DNA of 26,110 bases. Source: Candidatus Omnitrophota bacterium (lineage in GTDB: Bacteria; Omnitrophota; Gorgyraeia; B26-G9). This document shows, piece by piece, positions 1 through 8,685 of this stretch. Both the position numbers and the translations under genes were made by a program. Every line of letters starts with the position of its first letter. Positions within the stretch are counted from its first letter, which is position 1. The stretch spans positions 1-26,110 of the forward strand of contig JAKLQT010000261.1 of assembly GCA_022013205.1 (NCBI GenBank), given 5' to 3'. Below the pieces are notes generated by a model. It saw only the letters and a program-made list of their open reading frames with translations, was not told the origin of the DNA and did not search any database.

Positions 1-737
1 CCTATTAGGGTTAGATTTGGCTGATAATGGTCAACTTCCCTGCAAAGGGGTTTCATAATTTTCAGATTCCCCCCTGTTGCGACCACCAAAGGAGCACTGC
101 TTAGAGTTGTTTTAAGCTTTTTGATCAAACCGTCCACAAGGAAAGAGTACCCATAAAAAATTCCGCTTAAAATGGAATTTTCCGTATCCTTGCCTAATAC
201 TGCTTTTGGTTTTCGCGGATTTAAAAGAGGCAGTAAAGCAGTATTCTCATAAAGAATTTTCAAAGAAAGATTTATTCCCGGAACAATCACTCCACCCAGA
301 TATTCTCCTTTCTTGGATACAACATCTATGGTAATTGCCGTACCAAAATCAACAACAAGCACGGGCAGCCGGTAAAAGGACTTTACAGCCAGAGCATTCA
401 CTAGCCGGTCATGGCCCACCTGTTCAGGCCTTTTATATTTATTTTTAATCGGAATCTGAATATCTTTGCTGATCAGGAAAAATCTGCTTTTTGTGAATAT
501 CCCCTGGCAATGCTTTTTGATTATCTTATTCAGTTTAGGCACAACAGAACAAATTACCACCGCGCTTACTCTCTGGGGGTTAATGCCGCCTTTTTTAAGG
601 TTTTTAATCTGGCTTTTTTGGAAACTATCCTTTTTTCCGATAATATCTGTCGGAATATACCAGCGGAAGTATTCATTTTTTCCATTACTTATTCCAAATG
701 TTGTGCTGCTATTACCAATATCTACCAAAAGCAACAT
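1..737 (-). CDS. coaX: Type III pantothenate kinase, 3' end cut by window edge
   Basis: ATP-dependent phosphorylation of pantothenate, the first step of coenzyme A synthesis, in the cytoplasm. I translated it from the minus strand: 245 residues are visible and the frame stays open to base 1. The family is about 255 residues, so only a few C-terminal residues are missing. Family motifs are in order: an N-terminal phosphate-binding VDIGNSS at 5-11, GHDR at 108-111 (the Asp is the expected catalytic base), DFGTAITID at 130-138, GGVIVPGINLS at 148-158 and an ATGGN motif at 220-224. The ATG at 735-737 follows a strong GAGGTGAG ribosome site 4-5 bases upstream. It lies about 300 bp downstream of birA on the same strand; the two are neighbours in many bacteria. 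The repeat-rich spacer may make them separate transcripts. Confidence 0.93.
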   Translation of the reverse strand, partial: MLLLVDIGNSSTTFGISNGKNEYFRWYIPTDIIGKKDSFQKSQIKNLKKGGINPQRVSAVVICSVVPKLNKIIKKHCQGIFTKSRFFLISKDIQIPIKNKYKRPEQVGHDRLVNALAVKSFYRLPVLVVDFGTAITIDVVSKKGEYLGGVIVPGINLSLKILYENTALLPLLNPRKPKAVLGKDTENSILSGIFYGYSFLVDGLIKKLKTTLSSAPLVVATGGNLKIMKPLCREVDHYQPNLTLI

Positions 738-782
738 TTCTCACCTCTTAATCTTCCCGAGCCATTCCTTTTTTATTTTTTC

Positions 783-814
783 CTTATGAGCTTATGTGCT
801 TATCAACTCATGCA
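783..814. repeat. Octamer micro-tandem repeat, four degenerate units
   Basis: Four consecutive 8-base units, CTTATGAG, CTTATGTG, CTTATCAA and CTCATGCA, lie in the birA-coaX spacer. They are degenerate but hold an 8-base register. No coding role is visible. Confidence 0.55.
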
Positions 815-889
815 CTAATCTGCTTCCAGAAAATAGAAGAAAGATTTCAGACAGTTTTTTTCAGTGTCTAAGTCAATTTGTTTTTTCAT

Positions 890-917
890 CCTTCGTCTTT
901 CGTCCTTCGGACTTCGG
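890..917. repeat. Heptamer micro-tandem repeat, four units
   Basis: Four consecutive 7-base units, CCTTCGT, CTTTCGT, CCTTCGG and ACTTCGG, lie in the birA-coaX spacer. They resemble the short tandemly repeated heptamers known from some bacterial genomes. The same spacer holds a 13-base direct repeat with one mismatch at 926-938 and 968-980 (CTCGCTACTTGTT and CTCGCTCCTTGTT), each copy preceded by a T-rich run. I see no good promoter or Rho-independent terminator in 738-1031. Confidence 0.6.
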
Positions 918-1031
918 TTTTTTTTCTCGCTACTTGTTACTTTCACGAAGATTTATTTTTTCTCGTGCTCGCTCCTTGTTGAGTACATTTATTTAATATT
1001 TATCGAAATCCCGCAGTTGCGGAGCTGCCCG

Positions 1032-1991
1032 CTACTTCATTACACTAACATCACCACTGAGAATGTGGTGAAAAAAACCAAAATCGTCCCTTACTATTAG
1101 CGCGCCAAAGCTATCGATATCCATAGCCTGCCCCTCGATCAGATTTGACCGCCATTTTACTTTTACGCGCCTGCCAAGAGTCATCGAAAGATCCCGCCAC
1201 TGCGTGATTATCTCTTCAAACTTTAAATTTTTTATTTTTAGATAATGCAATTCAAGCTCGCAAAGCAGCTTTTGCAAAAACTCTATTCTGTTAACCTGCT
1301 TTTTGGTTTTGCACATCAGGGACGCCGCTCCTTTTGGCAGGCTGCCGGGAGCAGTATTCAGATTAATACCTATGCCGAGAATTATGAAATTTATACCGTC
1401 CTGCTCTGCATTCATTTCAGTTAAAATGCCGCAAATTTTTTCCCGTCCTATATAGACATCATTAGGCCATTTAATAACCGCCTCCAACCCGAAACTGTCC
1501 CTTATTACTTTCGCGATAGAAATCGAGGCCATTAAAGTGATTTTTCCTGCTTCAGTCGGCGTTATCTTTGGCCGCAAAATCACAGAAAAATAAAGGCCGC
1601 CCCCAGGCGGTGAAGCCCATTGCCTGCCCATTCTCCCCCTGCCTTTAGTCTGCTTTTCACTCAATATCAATGCTCCCTCCGGCATTGATTGTTCAGCGAG
1701 CATATAGGCAACATCGTTAGTGGACGTTGTTGAAACATAGGAAAAAATCCGCTTTCCGAAAATTTTAGTATTAAGCCGATAACTTATCTCATCAGGCAGC
1801 AGCTTGTCCGGTATCCCGGCCAAACGATAACCATAATGCGGTTGGGCAACTATCTCGTACCCGTTTTCTTTTAGATTTTGTATGTGCTTCCAGACCGCAG
1901 TCCGCGTTACCTTCAGCTTGCGTGATATTTCCTCACCCGAAATAAACGTTTCCTTATTTTCCTTTAGAAACTCGATTATTCTTCTTTCCAT
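1032..1991 (-). CDS. birA: Biotin-[acetyl-CoA-carboxylase] ligase / biotin repressor BirA
   Basis: Attaches biotin to the carrier subunit of acetyl-CoA carboxylase. The N-terminal DNA-binding domain suggests a class II enzyme that also represses biotin genes. The protein is 319 residues. A winged helix-turn-helix covers about 1-60 (EISRKLKVTRTAVWKHIQNL). The ligase signature KGRGRMGRQWASPPGGGLYF spans 116-134, and the biotinyl-AMP-site motif KWPNDV is at 174-179. A small C-terminal domain follows. The ATG at 1989-1991 has an AAGGA site 4-5 bases upstream and lies inside the 3' end of uvrB, with a 38-base overlap, so translation is probably coupled. No biotin synthesis genes are in the window. 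Confidence 0.95.
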   Translation of the reverse strand: MERRIIEFLKENKETFISGEEISRKLKVTRTAVWKHIQNLKENGYEIVAQPHYGYRLAGIPDKLLPDEISYRLNTKIFGKRIFSYVSTTSTNDVAYMLAEQSMPEGALILSEKQTKGRGRMGRQWASPPGGGLYFSVILRPKITPTEAGKITLMASISIAKVIRDSFGLEAVIKWPNDVYIGREKICGILTEMNAEQDGINFIILGIGINLNTAPGSLPKGAASLMCKTKKQVNRIEFLQKLLCELELHYLKIKNLKFEEIITQWRDLSMTLGRRVKVKWRSNLIEGQAMDIDSFGALIVRDDFGFFHHILSGDVSVMK

Positions 1992-3960
1992 TTTTCCTTT
2001 TTCTCTTTAAAACAACTATCCTGTCTCTTAATGTTATCGCTCTTTCAAACTGCAGGTTCCCTGCTGCCTTGGCCATTTCCTTTTCCAGCTCATCGATTAA
2101 ATAATAACGCTCGTAAGCCTTCAAGTCCTGGGCGGCAATATCGCAGGCAATTTTATCTGCCTTCTCTTCAATCTCTATCCAATCTTTTATGGCCTTTCTT
2201 ATTGATCTGGGGGTAATATTATTTTCTTTATTGTATTTTAACTGGTTTTCCCTTCTTCTGTGAGTTTCTTCTATGGCCTTTGACAATGATTTAGTAAGCG
2301 TATCACCATACATGATTACTTTTCCATTTATATTACGCGCAGCCCTGCCCGCGACCTGAATCAAGGATGTCACCGAGCGCAAGAACCCCTCTTTGTCGGC
2401 ATCCATCACGCAAACAAGCGATACCTCGGGAAGGTCAAGGCCTTCTCTTAAGAGATTAACACCTACCAGGCAATCAAAATTTTTCTTTCTTAAATCACTT
2501 ATTACCTTAACCCTCTGGAGTGCATCCATCTCAGAGTGTATATAGTTTGTAGCAATTCCCGCGCCCTTAAGATACTGCGCCAGGTCCTCAGACATACGTT
2601 TTGTCAGTGTCGTGATGAGCACCCGTTCATTTTTAAGGGCCCTTTCCTTAACTCTGGCAATTAAATCATCTACCTGATTTGATGAGCTGATCAGGATTAT
2701 CTCAGGGTCGATCAACCCTGTCGGCCTGATTATCTGTTCAACAACCGCCCCTTTACCTTTTTCTAACTCAAAATCAGCCGGTGTTGCTGAGGCAAAAACT
2801 ACCTGATTAAGCAGGCCTTCAAACTCGTCAAACTTCAAAGGCCTGTTATCAAGGCACGAAGGCAGCCTGAAACCGTATTCAGTCAAAACCTGCTTTCTTG
2901 CTTTATCTCCATTATACATTCCGCGCACCTGGGGGATAGTAACATGTGACTCATCAATAAATGTCAAGAAATCCTTACCGAAATAATCAATCAGGCAGTA
3001 AGGCCTGCTGCCTTTGGGCCGGTGGCTTAAGTGGCGGGAGTAATTTTCAACCCCCTGGCAGAAACCTGTCTCACGCAGCATTTCCAGATCATATTTTGTC
3101 CGAGATTCAAGCCGCTGCGCCTCCAGCAGCTTCCCTTTGGAATTAAGCTCGGCTAACCGCTCCTTTAATTCCAGGTTTATTGATTTTAATCCTGATTCAA
3201 GCATGTCTTCATCGACCAGAAAATGCTTTGCCGGATATATCGCAACTTCTTTTTCCTGCCGAATTTTTTCTAAACTTATAGGGGCTATCATAGAGATTTT
3301 TTCTATAGTATCACCAAAGAATTCTACACGCACAGCTGTCTGCCCGTAAGCAGGAAATATCTCCACTGTATCCCCGCGTACTCTAAAAATGCCCTGCATA
3401 AATTCAATATCATTGCGTTCATAACGAATTTTTATTAGCTCACTTAAAAGCTTATCCCGCTCAATAATCTGGCCTTCCTTTAAATTCACATACATTGCTT
3501 TGTACTCACAAGGAGAGCCTAAATTATAAATGCACGATACACTGCTTACTACAATTACGTCTTTTCTACTCATCAGAGATGTAGTCGCCGCAAGCCGCAT
3601 ACGGTTGATCCGTTCATTTATGGAAGCGTCTTTTTCAATATACGTATCGGTCTGCGGTATATATGCCTCCGGCTGATAATAATCATAATAACTGACAAAA
3701 TACTCCACGGCATTTTCGGGAAAAAACTCTTTAAATTCCGCGTAAAGCTGAGCAGCAAGTGTTTTATTATGGGAAATTACCAGAGTCGGTTTATTTATCG
3801 CGGCGATTACTGAAGCCATGGTAAAGGTTTTTCCGCTTCCCGTAACCCCAAGTAAGGTCTGGTACCTATTACCACGTTTAATGAGTTTGGTCAGTTTGCT
3901 TATCGCCTGAGGCTGATCCCCGCAGGGTTTAAACGGGCTGATGAGCTTAAAAGGGTTCAT
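1954..3960 (-). CDS. uvrB: Excinuclease ABC subunit B
   Basis: DNA-damage verification helicase of nucleotide excision repair, working with UvrA and UvrC. At 668 residues it has the usual family length. Visible motifs are Walker A GVTGSGKT at 38-45, the damage-probing beta-hairpin YYDYYQPEAYIP at 91-102, the Walker B box DESH at 336-339, the helicase motif with GREGLDLPE-like NLLREGLDLPE, and QVAGRAARN. A C-terminal UVR domain (EKEMAKAAGNLQFERAITLRD) binds UvrC. The ATG at 3958-3960 lies 3 bases after the pilT stop without a clear ribosome site, which suggests translational coupling. Its 3' end overlaps birA. Nothing is missing from the family pattern. Confidence 0.98.
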   Translation of the reverse strand: MNPFKLISPFKPCGDQPQAISKLTKLIKRGNRYQTLLGVTGSGKTFTMASVIAAINKPTLVISHNKTLAAQLYAEFKEFFPENAVEYFVSYYDYYQPEAYIPQTDTYIEKDASINERINRMRLAATTSLMSRKDVIVVSSVSCIYNLGSPCEYKAMYVNLKEGQIIERDKLLSELIKIRYERNDIEFMQGIFRVRGDTVEIFPAYGQTAVRVEFFGDTIEKISMIAPISLEKIRQEKEVAIYPAKHFLVDEDMLESGLKSINLELKERLAELNSKGKLLEAQRLESRTKYDLEMLRETGFCQGVENYSRHLSHRPKGSRPYCLIDYFGKDFLTFIDESHVTIPQVRGMYNGDKARKQVLTEYGFRLPSCLDNRPLKFDEFEGLLNQVVFASATPADFELEKGKGAVVEQIIRPTGLIDPEIILISSSNQVDDLIARVKERALKNERVLITTLTKRMSEDLAQYLKGAGIATNYIHSEMDALQRVKVISDLRKKNFDCLVGVNLLREGLDLPEVSLVCVMDADKEGFLRSVTSLIQVAGRAARNINGKVIMYGDTLTKSLSKAIEETHRRRENQLKYNKENNITPRSIRKAIKDWIEIEEKADKIACDIAAQDLKAYERYYLIDELEKEMAKAAGNLQFERAITLRDRIVVLKRKRKNGKKNNRVSKGK

Positions 3961-3963
3961 TAC

Positions 3964-5037
3964 TTAACGAAATTCTTTACCGGATTTCATGAGCATTGCT
4001 TTAAAATATGATATGTCCTTTACGCGGCTTATAGCTGTTTCATAACTGATAACACCCTTTGAATACAGTTCTTTTAATGATGTATCCATAAGCAGCATGC
4101 CCAAGTCCATACCCGTCTGCATAATAGTGGGAATCTGCTCTGTCTTTGCCTCACGGATTATATTGCGCAAAGCCGGAGTTGCTATAACTATTTCTGTTCC
4201 CAGAACTCTTCCCTTTCCATCAATTCGCGGAAGTAATTGCTGTGAGATAATACCTTCAAGGGCATTAGCAAGCACCAATCGTATCTGCTGCTGCGCGTGC
4301 GGGGGAAAAACATCAATAATTCTGTCAATGGTCTGAATAGCATCAGGTGTATGCAGGGTTGCCAGAACCAGATGTCCTGTCTCAGCAGCTGTCAAAGCTG
4401 TCTGGATCGTTTCAAGGTCCCTCATTTCACCCACACATATTACGTCCGGGTCCTGTCTTAAGCTATGAACCAGAGCGAGGGCAAAACTCTTGGTATCTGA
4501 GTAAACCTCTCTTTGAATGATAACGCTTTTTTTGTGCTCGTGGATGTATTCAATGGGATCTTCAATAATAATTACCCTATCAGATCGTTCCCTGTTAATA
4601 ATATCGATCATCGCGTTCATTGTGGTTGTTTTACCTACTCCTGTGGGCCCGGTGACCAGAACCAGACCGGAGCGTTTACGGCAAAACTCACCAATAATAC
4701 TGGGCAGGCCCAACTCTTCAGGTGATTTTATCCGTAGTCCCACAATGCGAAATGCCGCCTCGATATTATCCTTGGAAATATAAATATTAACCCTGAATCT
4801 GCTGATACCCGGCAAAGCTATAGAAAAATCAAGCTCCCAGTCTTTTTCAAACTTCGCGATCTGCACTTCGTTTAAAATGCTATAAACCATTTCTTTTGTC
4901 TGCGTACCGTTTAAGGGCTCCATTTCCATCGGAAGCAGTTCTCCGTCAATTCTTAAAGTCGGAGGTGAACCGCAAACAAGATGTAAATCTGAGGAGTTAC
5001 TTTCAACAGCAATTTCCAAAAGTTTTCTAATATCCAT
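3964..5037 (-). CDS. pilT: Type IV pilus retraction ATPase, PilT family (copy 1)
   Basis: Hexameric cytoplasmic ATPase that powers pilus retraction. The protein is 357 residues. An N-terminal PAS-like region carries the typical SDLHLVCGSPPTLRIDG. Walker A GPTGVGKT is at 130-137, the Asp box IIIEDPIEYIHEH at 156-168, Walker B ICVGEMRD at 200-207, and the His box AAETGHLVLATLHT at 217-230. The ATG at 5035-5037 is preceded by AAGGAG at 6 bases. It aligns without gaps, through the His box, with the second PilT at 12169-13209, so the two are paralogs. PilT versus PilU cannot be settled from motifs. It sits between nadC and uvrB with no other pilus gene beside it. Confidence 0.93.
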   Translation of the reverse strand: MDIRKLLEIAVESNSSDLHLVCGSPPTLRIDGELLPMEMEPLNGTQTKEMVYSILNEVQIAKFEKDWELDFSIALPGISRFRVNIYISKDNIEAAFRIVGLRIKSPEELGLPSIIGEFCRKRSGLVLVTGPTGVGKTTTMNAMIDIINRERSDRVIIIEDPIEYIHEHKKSVIIQREVYSDTKSFALALVHSLRQDPDVICVGEMRDLETIQTALTAAETGHLVLATLHTPDAIQTIDRIIDVFPPHAQQQIRLVLANALEGIISQQLLPRIDGKGRVLGTEIVIATPALRNIIREAKTEQIPTIMQTGMDLGMLLMDTSLKELYSKGVISYETAISRVKDISYFKAMLMKSGKEFR

Positions 5038-5110
5038 TTCCTGCTCCTTATATTCTAACCGTATTATGTTATTTTTTTACCTCTGTTGCAGCTTTAAAGC
5101 ATACAACCAA

Positions 5111-5995
5111 CTATTTTACGTTAAGGCTGAAATCCACGCATTTTACAGAATGAGTCAATGCTCCCATAGAGATAAAATCAACGCCGCAAATTGCTACTGA
5201 TTTGATATTTTTTCCGGTGATATTCCCGGAAGCTTCAAGCTTTATATTCTTATTGACTTTATTTCTTAAAGAAACCGCTTTTTTCATTTGCCCGGTATCC
5301 ATATTATCGAGCATAATAATATCAGGCTCACCTGTCAAGGCATCTTTTAATTCTTGAATATTAGAAACCTCAATCTCTATAATCGTCTCTCTTGGCGCGT
5401 TAATTCTTATTGTCTTTATAATATCACATAATGTTCGGTGAGAGGAATTTTTTTTAAGAATCCGCAGATGGTTGTCTTTTATCAATACCTGGTCATACAA
5501 TCCGTATCTGTGATTGCTTCCTCCTCCGATTTTAACCGCGTATTTCTCAAGTACTCTTATTCCCGGGGTAGTTTTTCTTGTATCGAGTATCAGTGTTTTA
5601 TATTTCCTGATTTTATCAGTAAGCATTTTGGTCTGGGTCGCAATCCCTGATAGCCTGCCCAGAAAATTCAAGGCTGTTCTCTCTGCCTTTAAAATACCTT
5701 CCGCCTCTCCCGTTACTGTGCAAATCGCTGTTTTAGATCCAAGCAGGCTGCCCTCTTTGACATGAACAACCACTTTTATGCCGCGGTCAACCTGCCGAAA
5801 AACCTCCTTGATCACCTCCAGGCCGCAAACAACCACATTATTATCTTTTGACGTGATAACGGCTTTTATCTTTGTTTCTTTATTTAAAGCATATTCACAG
5901 GTAATATCACCATCGCCGATATCCTCAGCAAGCGCGTTACTGACGATTATTGAAACTTCTGATAGAACTTGTGAATTATTCTTATTTGCCCGCAC
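5111..5995 (-). CDS. nadC: Nicotinate-nucleotide pyrophosphorylase (carboxylating), quinolinate phosphoribosyltransferase
   Basis: Converts quinolinate and PRPP to nicotinate mononucleotide, the last committed step of de novo NAD synthesis. The protein is 294 residues. Family signatures are ALAEDIGDGDIT at 21-32, the substrate-binding stretch from LDTRKTTPG at 137 through GGGSNHR at 157-163 and LIKDNH at 171-176, and a C-terminal ASGNIT with the VDFISMG phosphate site. The start is a GTG at 5993-5995 that overlaps the last 14 bases of valS and has only a weak ribosome site, so it is probably coupled to valS. nadA and nadB are not in the window. The 73-bp gap to pilT contains that gene's ribosome site and no terminator I can recognise. 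Confidence 0.96.
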   Translation of the reverse strand: MRANKNNSQVLSEVSIIVSNALAEDIGDGDITCEYALNKETKIKAVITSKDNNVVVCGLEVIKEVFRQVDRGIKVVVHVKEGSLLGSKTAICTVTGEAEGILKAERTALNFLGRLSGIATQTKMLTDKIRKYKTLILDTRKTTPGIRVLEKYAVKIGGGSNHRYGLYDQVLIKDNHLRILKKNSSHRTLCDIIKTIRINAPRETIIEIEVSNIQELKDALTGEPDIIMLDNMDTGQMKKAVSLRNKVNKNIKLEASGNITGKNIKSVAICGVDFISMGALTHSVKCVDFSLNVK

Positions 5996-8681
5996 TTCTA
6001 ATCTTCTCCAGCTTCTCTATTTCCAGCTTTAATTCAAGTAAACTTTGCTTTTCTTTTTCAACAACAGCAAGCGGAGCTTTTTTTACATAATTAACATTTC
6101 CAAGTAGTTTTTCTTTTCGCATTATATGCTGATTTAATTCTTTTATCTGAGCTTCTATTTTTTGCTTGTTCTCCTGGGAATTAACAGTAACGTTTCCTTT
6201 AGTAGTCATAAAAACTACATAATCACCAACCGTAGCGGATAAAGCGCCAGGATTAGTAACATCTGTCCTTGAAATAAATCTTATATTATCAACTTTAGCC
6301 AGATTTTTTATATAATCAGAATTATGATCTACAATTTGCAATGACAGTGAATTATCAGAACCTATAGTCACAAAACTCACATCGCTTGGTTTAATATTAT
6401 CTAGGCTTCTAAGATTTCTTATGCTAATGCATACATCACATACGCGCTGCATCTGGTTTAGCGGATCTTCATCTATATAATCTTCCTCAACCTCAGGCCA
6501 GGCCTGAGACATTATTGAGGTATCATTACCTGTAACTTTTTGCCAGATCTCATCAGTAATAAGCGGCATAAATGGATGCATTATCCTTAAGCTCTTCTCA
6601 AGCGTATTATAAAGCACTGTTTTGGTAGCAATACTCGCAATATTTTGTTTGGAAGCCTCAATATACCAATCGCAAAACTGATGCCAGAAAAACTCATAAA
6701 TAACATTCGCTGCTTCATTAAGTCTGTATTGAGCAAGTGACTTATTCAGTTTTTTAAGAGTGGAATTAAAACGGCTAAGGATCCAGGCATCTGCTAAATT
6801 AAGTTTCCCCTTAGGCGGTATCTTTTCACATGACACATCAACGCCGTCAAGATTCATCAATATAAACCGCGAGGCATTCCAAATTTTATTACAGAAATTT
6901 CTTCCAAATTCAAACTTCTCCTTACTCAAGAATATGTCCTGGCCCATAGCGGTTATGGATATCAGGCTAAAACGCAGGGCATCTGTTCCATACTCGCTAA
7001 TGATTTCAAGCGGATCGATACTATTACCTAAAGATTTTGACATTTTTTTTCCTGTATCGTCACGCACTGTTCCATGGATATAAACATCTTTGAACGGAAT
7101 ATCACTCATAAACTCAAACCCGGCCATGATCATGCGGGCGACCCAGAAAAATATGATCTCAGGCGCGGTAACCAGTACAGCGGTCGGATAAAAATACTCT
7201 AATTCCTTTTCCTGCTTTTGCACATCTATGGGCTGTTGACCATGGACAGTAGACTGGTTGAACGGCCAGCCGAAAGTAGCAAAAGGCCAAAGCCAGCTTG
7301 AAAACCAGGTATCCAGAACATCTTCATCTTGTACTATATTTTTTGAACCGCATTGCGGACATTTTTCCGGCTTTTTACGTGAAACAATAACACCTTTTTT
7401 ATAATCATCTTCGTCCTGGCATTTGAAGCAGTAGTAAACCGGCAGCCTGTGCCCCCACCATATCTGCCTGGAAATACACCAGTCCTGAATATTTTCCATC
7501 CAGTTCAGATAAACTTTAGTCCATCTTTGAGGATAAAATTTTATGCGTCCGTCCTGAACAGCCTTAAGTGCCGGTTGGGCAAGAGGGTTCATTTTTACAA
7601 ACCACTGTTTTGAATAATAAGGCTCAATTACCGTATGACAACGGTAGCAATGCCCTACCGCATGCTGATGCGCCTGGACCTTCATTAAAAGTTTTCTTAA
7701 TTTCAAATCCTCTATTATCGCCGCTCTTGCTTCATATCGGTCGATGCCCTGATAATCGCCTGCGTTTTCATTACAGCTTCCGTCCGGATTAAGCACGTTG
7801 ATAAATTCAAGGTTATGCCTCTTGCCTATAGCATAGTCATTTGGATCATGGGCAGGCGTAACTTTAACCGCTCCTGTTCCAAATTTCGGATCAACAAACT
7901 CATCAGCAATTATTTTAATTTGCCTTTGCATTAAAGGCAGAATTACGGTTTTACCAATAAGATTTTTATAACGTTTATCTTTAGGATGCACCGCGACCGC
8001 GCTGTCACCAAGCATTGTCTCAGGCCGCGTAGTAGCAACAATAACAAATTCTTTTGAATCCTTTATAGGATATTTTATATGATAGAGGAACCCTTCCGTA
8101 TCTTTATGGGGAGCTTCCTCATCGGAAAGAGCTGTCTGGCAGCGCGGGCACCAGTTGATTATATAATTACCGCGGTAAATCAGCCCCTTTTCATATAATC
8201 TGATAAAAACCTCAAGCACGGCATCGCTATAGCCCTGGTCCATGGTAAAGCGGGTCCTTTGCCAGTCGCAGGCGCAGGCAAGCCTTCGCAGTTGCCTGAT
8301 TATCGTAGAACCGTATTCCTGTTTCCATGCCCAGACATGTTCGAGAAATTTTTCTCTTCCGACACTGTCACGCGTAAGGCCCTCTTTGGCAAGCTTTCTT
8401 TCAACTACATTCTGTGTAGCGATTCCAGCGTGATCAGTACCCGGCATCCATAGCGATACAAAACCGCGCATCTTCTTATAACGGATAAGAATATCCTGAA
8501 TCGTATTATTAAGGGCATGCCCCATATGCAGGATGCCTGTAACATTAGGCGGTGGAATAACTATTGAAAACGGCTTTTTTGAGGGGTCAATATTAGCGTG
8601 AAAAAAGGATTTATTTTCAGCAAAAAGATACTGTTTTTCCTCTATATCATTAAAACTATATTTTTTAGCAAGCTCTTCCAC
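5982..8681 (-). CDS. valS: Valyl-tRNA synthetase
   Basis: Charges tRNA-Val. The protein is 899 residues. The class I signature HMGH is at 52-55 within PPNVTGILHMGHALN, and KMSKS is at 546-550. CPRC, CYRC and CFKC/CPQC pairs could bind zinc, and a C-terminal coiled coil ends in a run rich in K and E. The start is GTG at 8679-8681, 4 bases after the cimA stop, without a clear ribosome site. The oddity is at about residues 474-490: between the conserved GWP and YFYPT blocks, where relatives have roughly 8-9 residues, this protein has about 23. The extra segment is encoded by a heptamer-periodic DNA tract at 7226-7260 and looks like an in-frame repeat insertion. Confidence 0.97.
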   Translation of the reverse strand: MEELAKKYSFNDIEEKQYLFAENKSFFHANIDPSKKPFSIVIPPPNVTGILHMGHALNNTIQDILIRYKKMRGFVSLWMPGTDHAGIATQNVVERKLAKEGLTRDSVGREKFLEHVWAWKQEYGSTIIRQLRRLACACDWQRTRFTMDQGYSDAVLEVFIRLYEKGLIYRGNYIINWCPRCQTALSDEEAPHKDTEGFLYHIKYPIKDSKEFVIVATTRPETMLGDSAVAVHPKDKRYKNLIGKTVILPLMQRQIKIIADEFVDPKFGTGAVKVTPAHDPNDYAIGKRHNLEFINVLNPDGSCNENAGDYQGIDRYEARAAIIEDLKLRKLLMKVQAHQHAVGHCYRCHTVIEPYYSKQWFVKMNPLAQPALKAVQDGRIKFYPQRWTKVYLNWMENIQDWCISRQIWWGHRLPVYYCFKCQDEDDYKKGVIVSRKKPEKCPQCGSKNIVQDEDVLDTWFSSWLWPFATFGWPFNQSTVHGQQPIDVQKQEKELEYFYPTAVLVTAPEIIFFWVARMIMAGFEFMSDIPFKDVYIHGTVRDDTGKKMSKSLGNSIDPLEIISEYGTDALRFSLISITAMGQDIFLSKEKFEFGRNFCNKIWNASRFILMNLDGVDVSCEKIPPKGKLNLADAWILSRFNSTLKKLNKSLAQYRLNEAANVIYEFFWHQFCDWYIEASKQNIASIATKTVLYNTLEKSLRIMHPFMPLITDEIWQKVTGNDTSIMSQAWPEVEEDYIDEDPLNQMQRVCDVCISIRNLRSLDNIKPSDVSFVTIGSDNSLSLQIVDHNSDYIKNLAKVDNIRFISRTDVTNPGALSATVGDYVVFMTTKGNVTVNSQENKQKIEAQIKELNQHIMRKEKLLGNVNYVKKAPLAVVEKEKQSLLELKLEIEKLEKIRSAGK
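7226..7260. repeat. Heptamer-periodic tract inside valS
   Basis: Five consecutive 7-base units, CTATGGG, CTGTTGA, CCATGGA, CAGTAGA and CTGGTTG, all start with C and four have G at position 6. They lie within the valS reading frame and encode the extra residues between the GWP and YFYPT blocks. The periodicity resembles the intergenic heptamers at 890-917. Confidence 0.5.
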
Positions 8682-8685
8682 AATA

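Noticed and set aside
1010..1035. Terminator after birA from the GC-rich CCGCAGTTGCGG segment
   Set aside because: The stem is only about 4 bp and is not followed by a T-run on the minus strand.
411..1100. Several plus-strand open frames of 60-135 residues
   Set aside because: They are antisense to coaX and birA or made of T-rich repeat spacer. They have no ribosome sites, skewed Phe/Leu/Ser composition, and the minus strand here carries a clear coaX.
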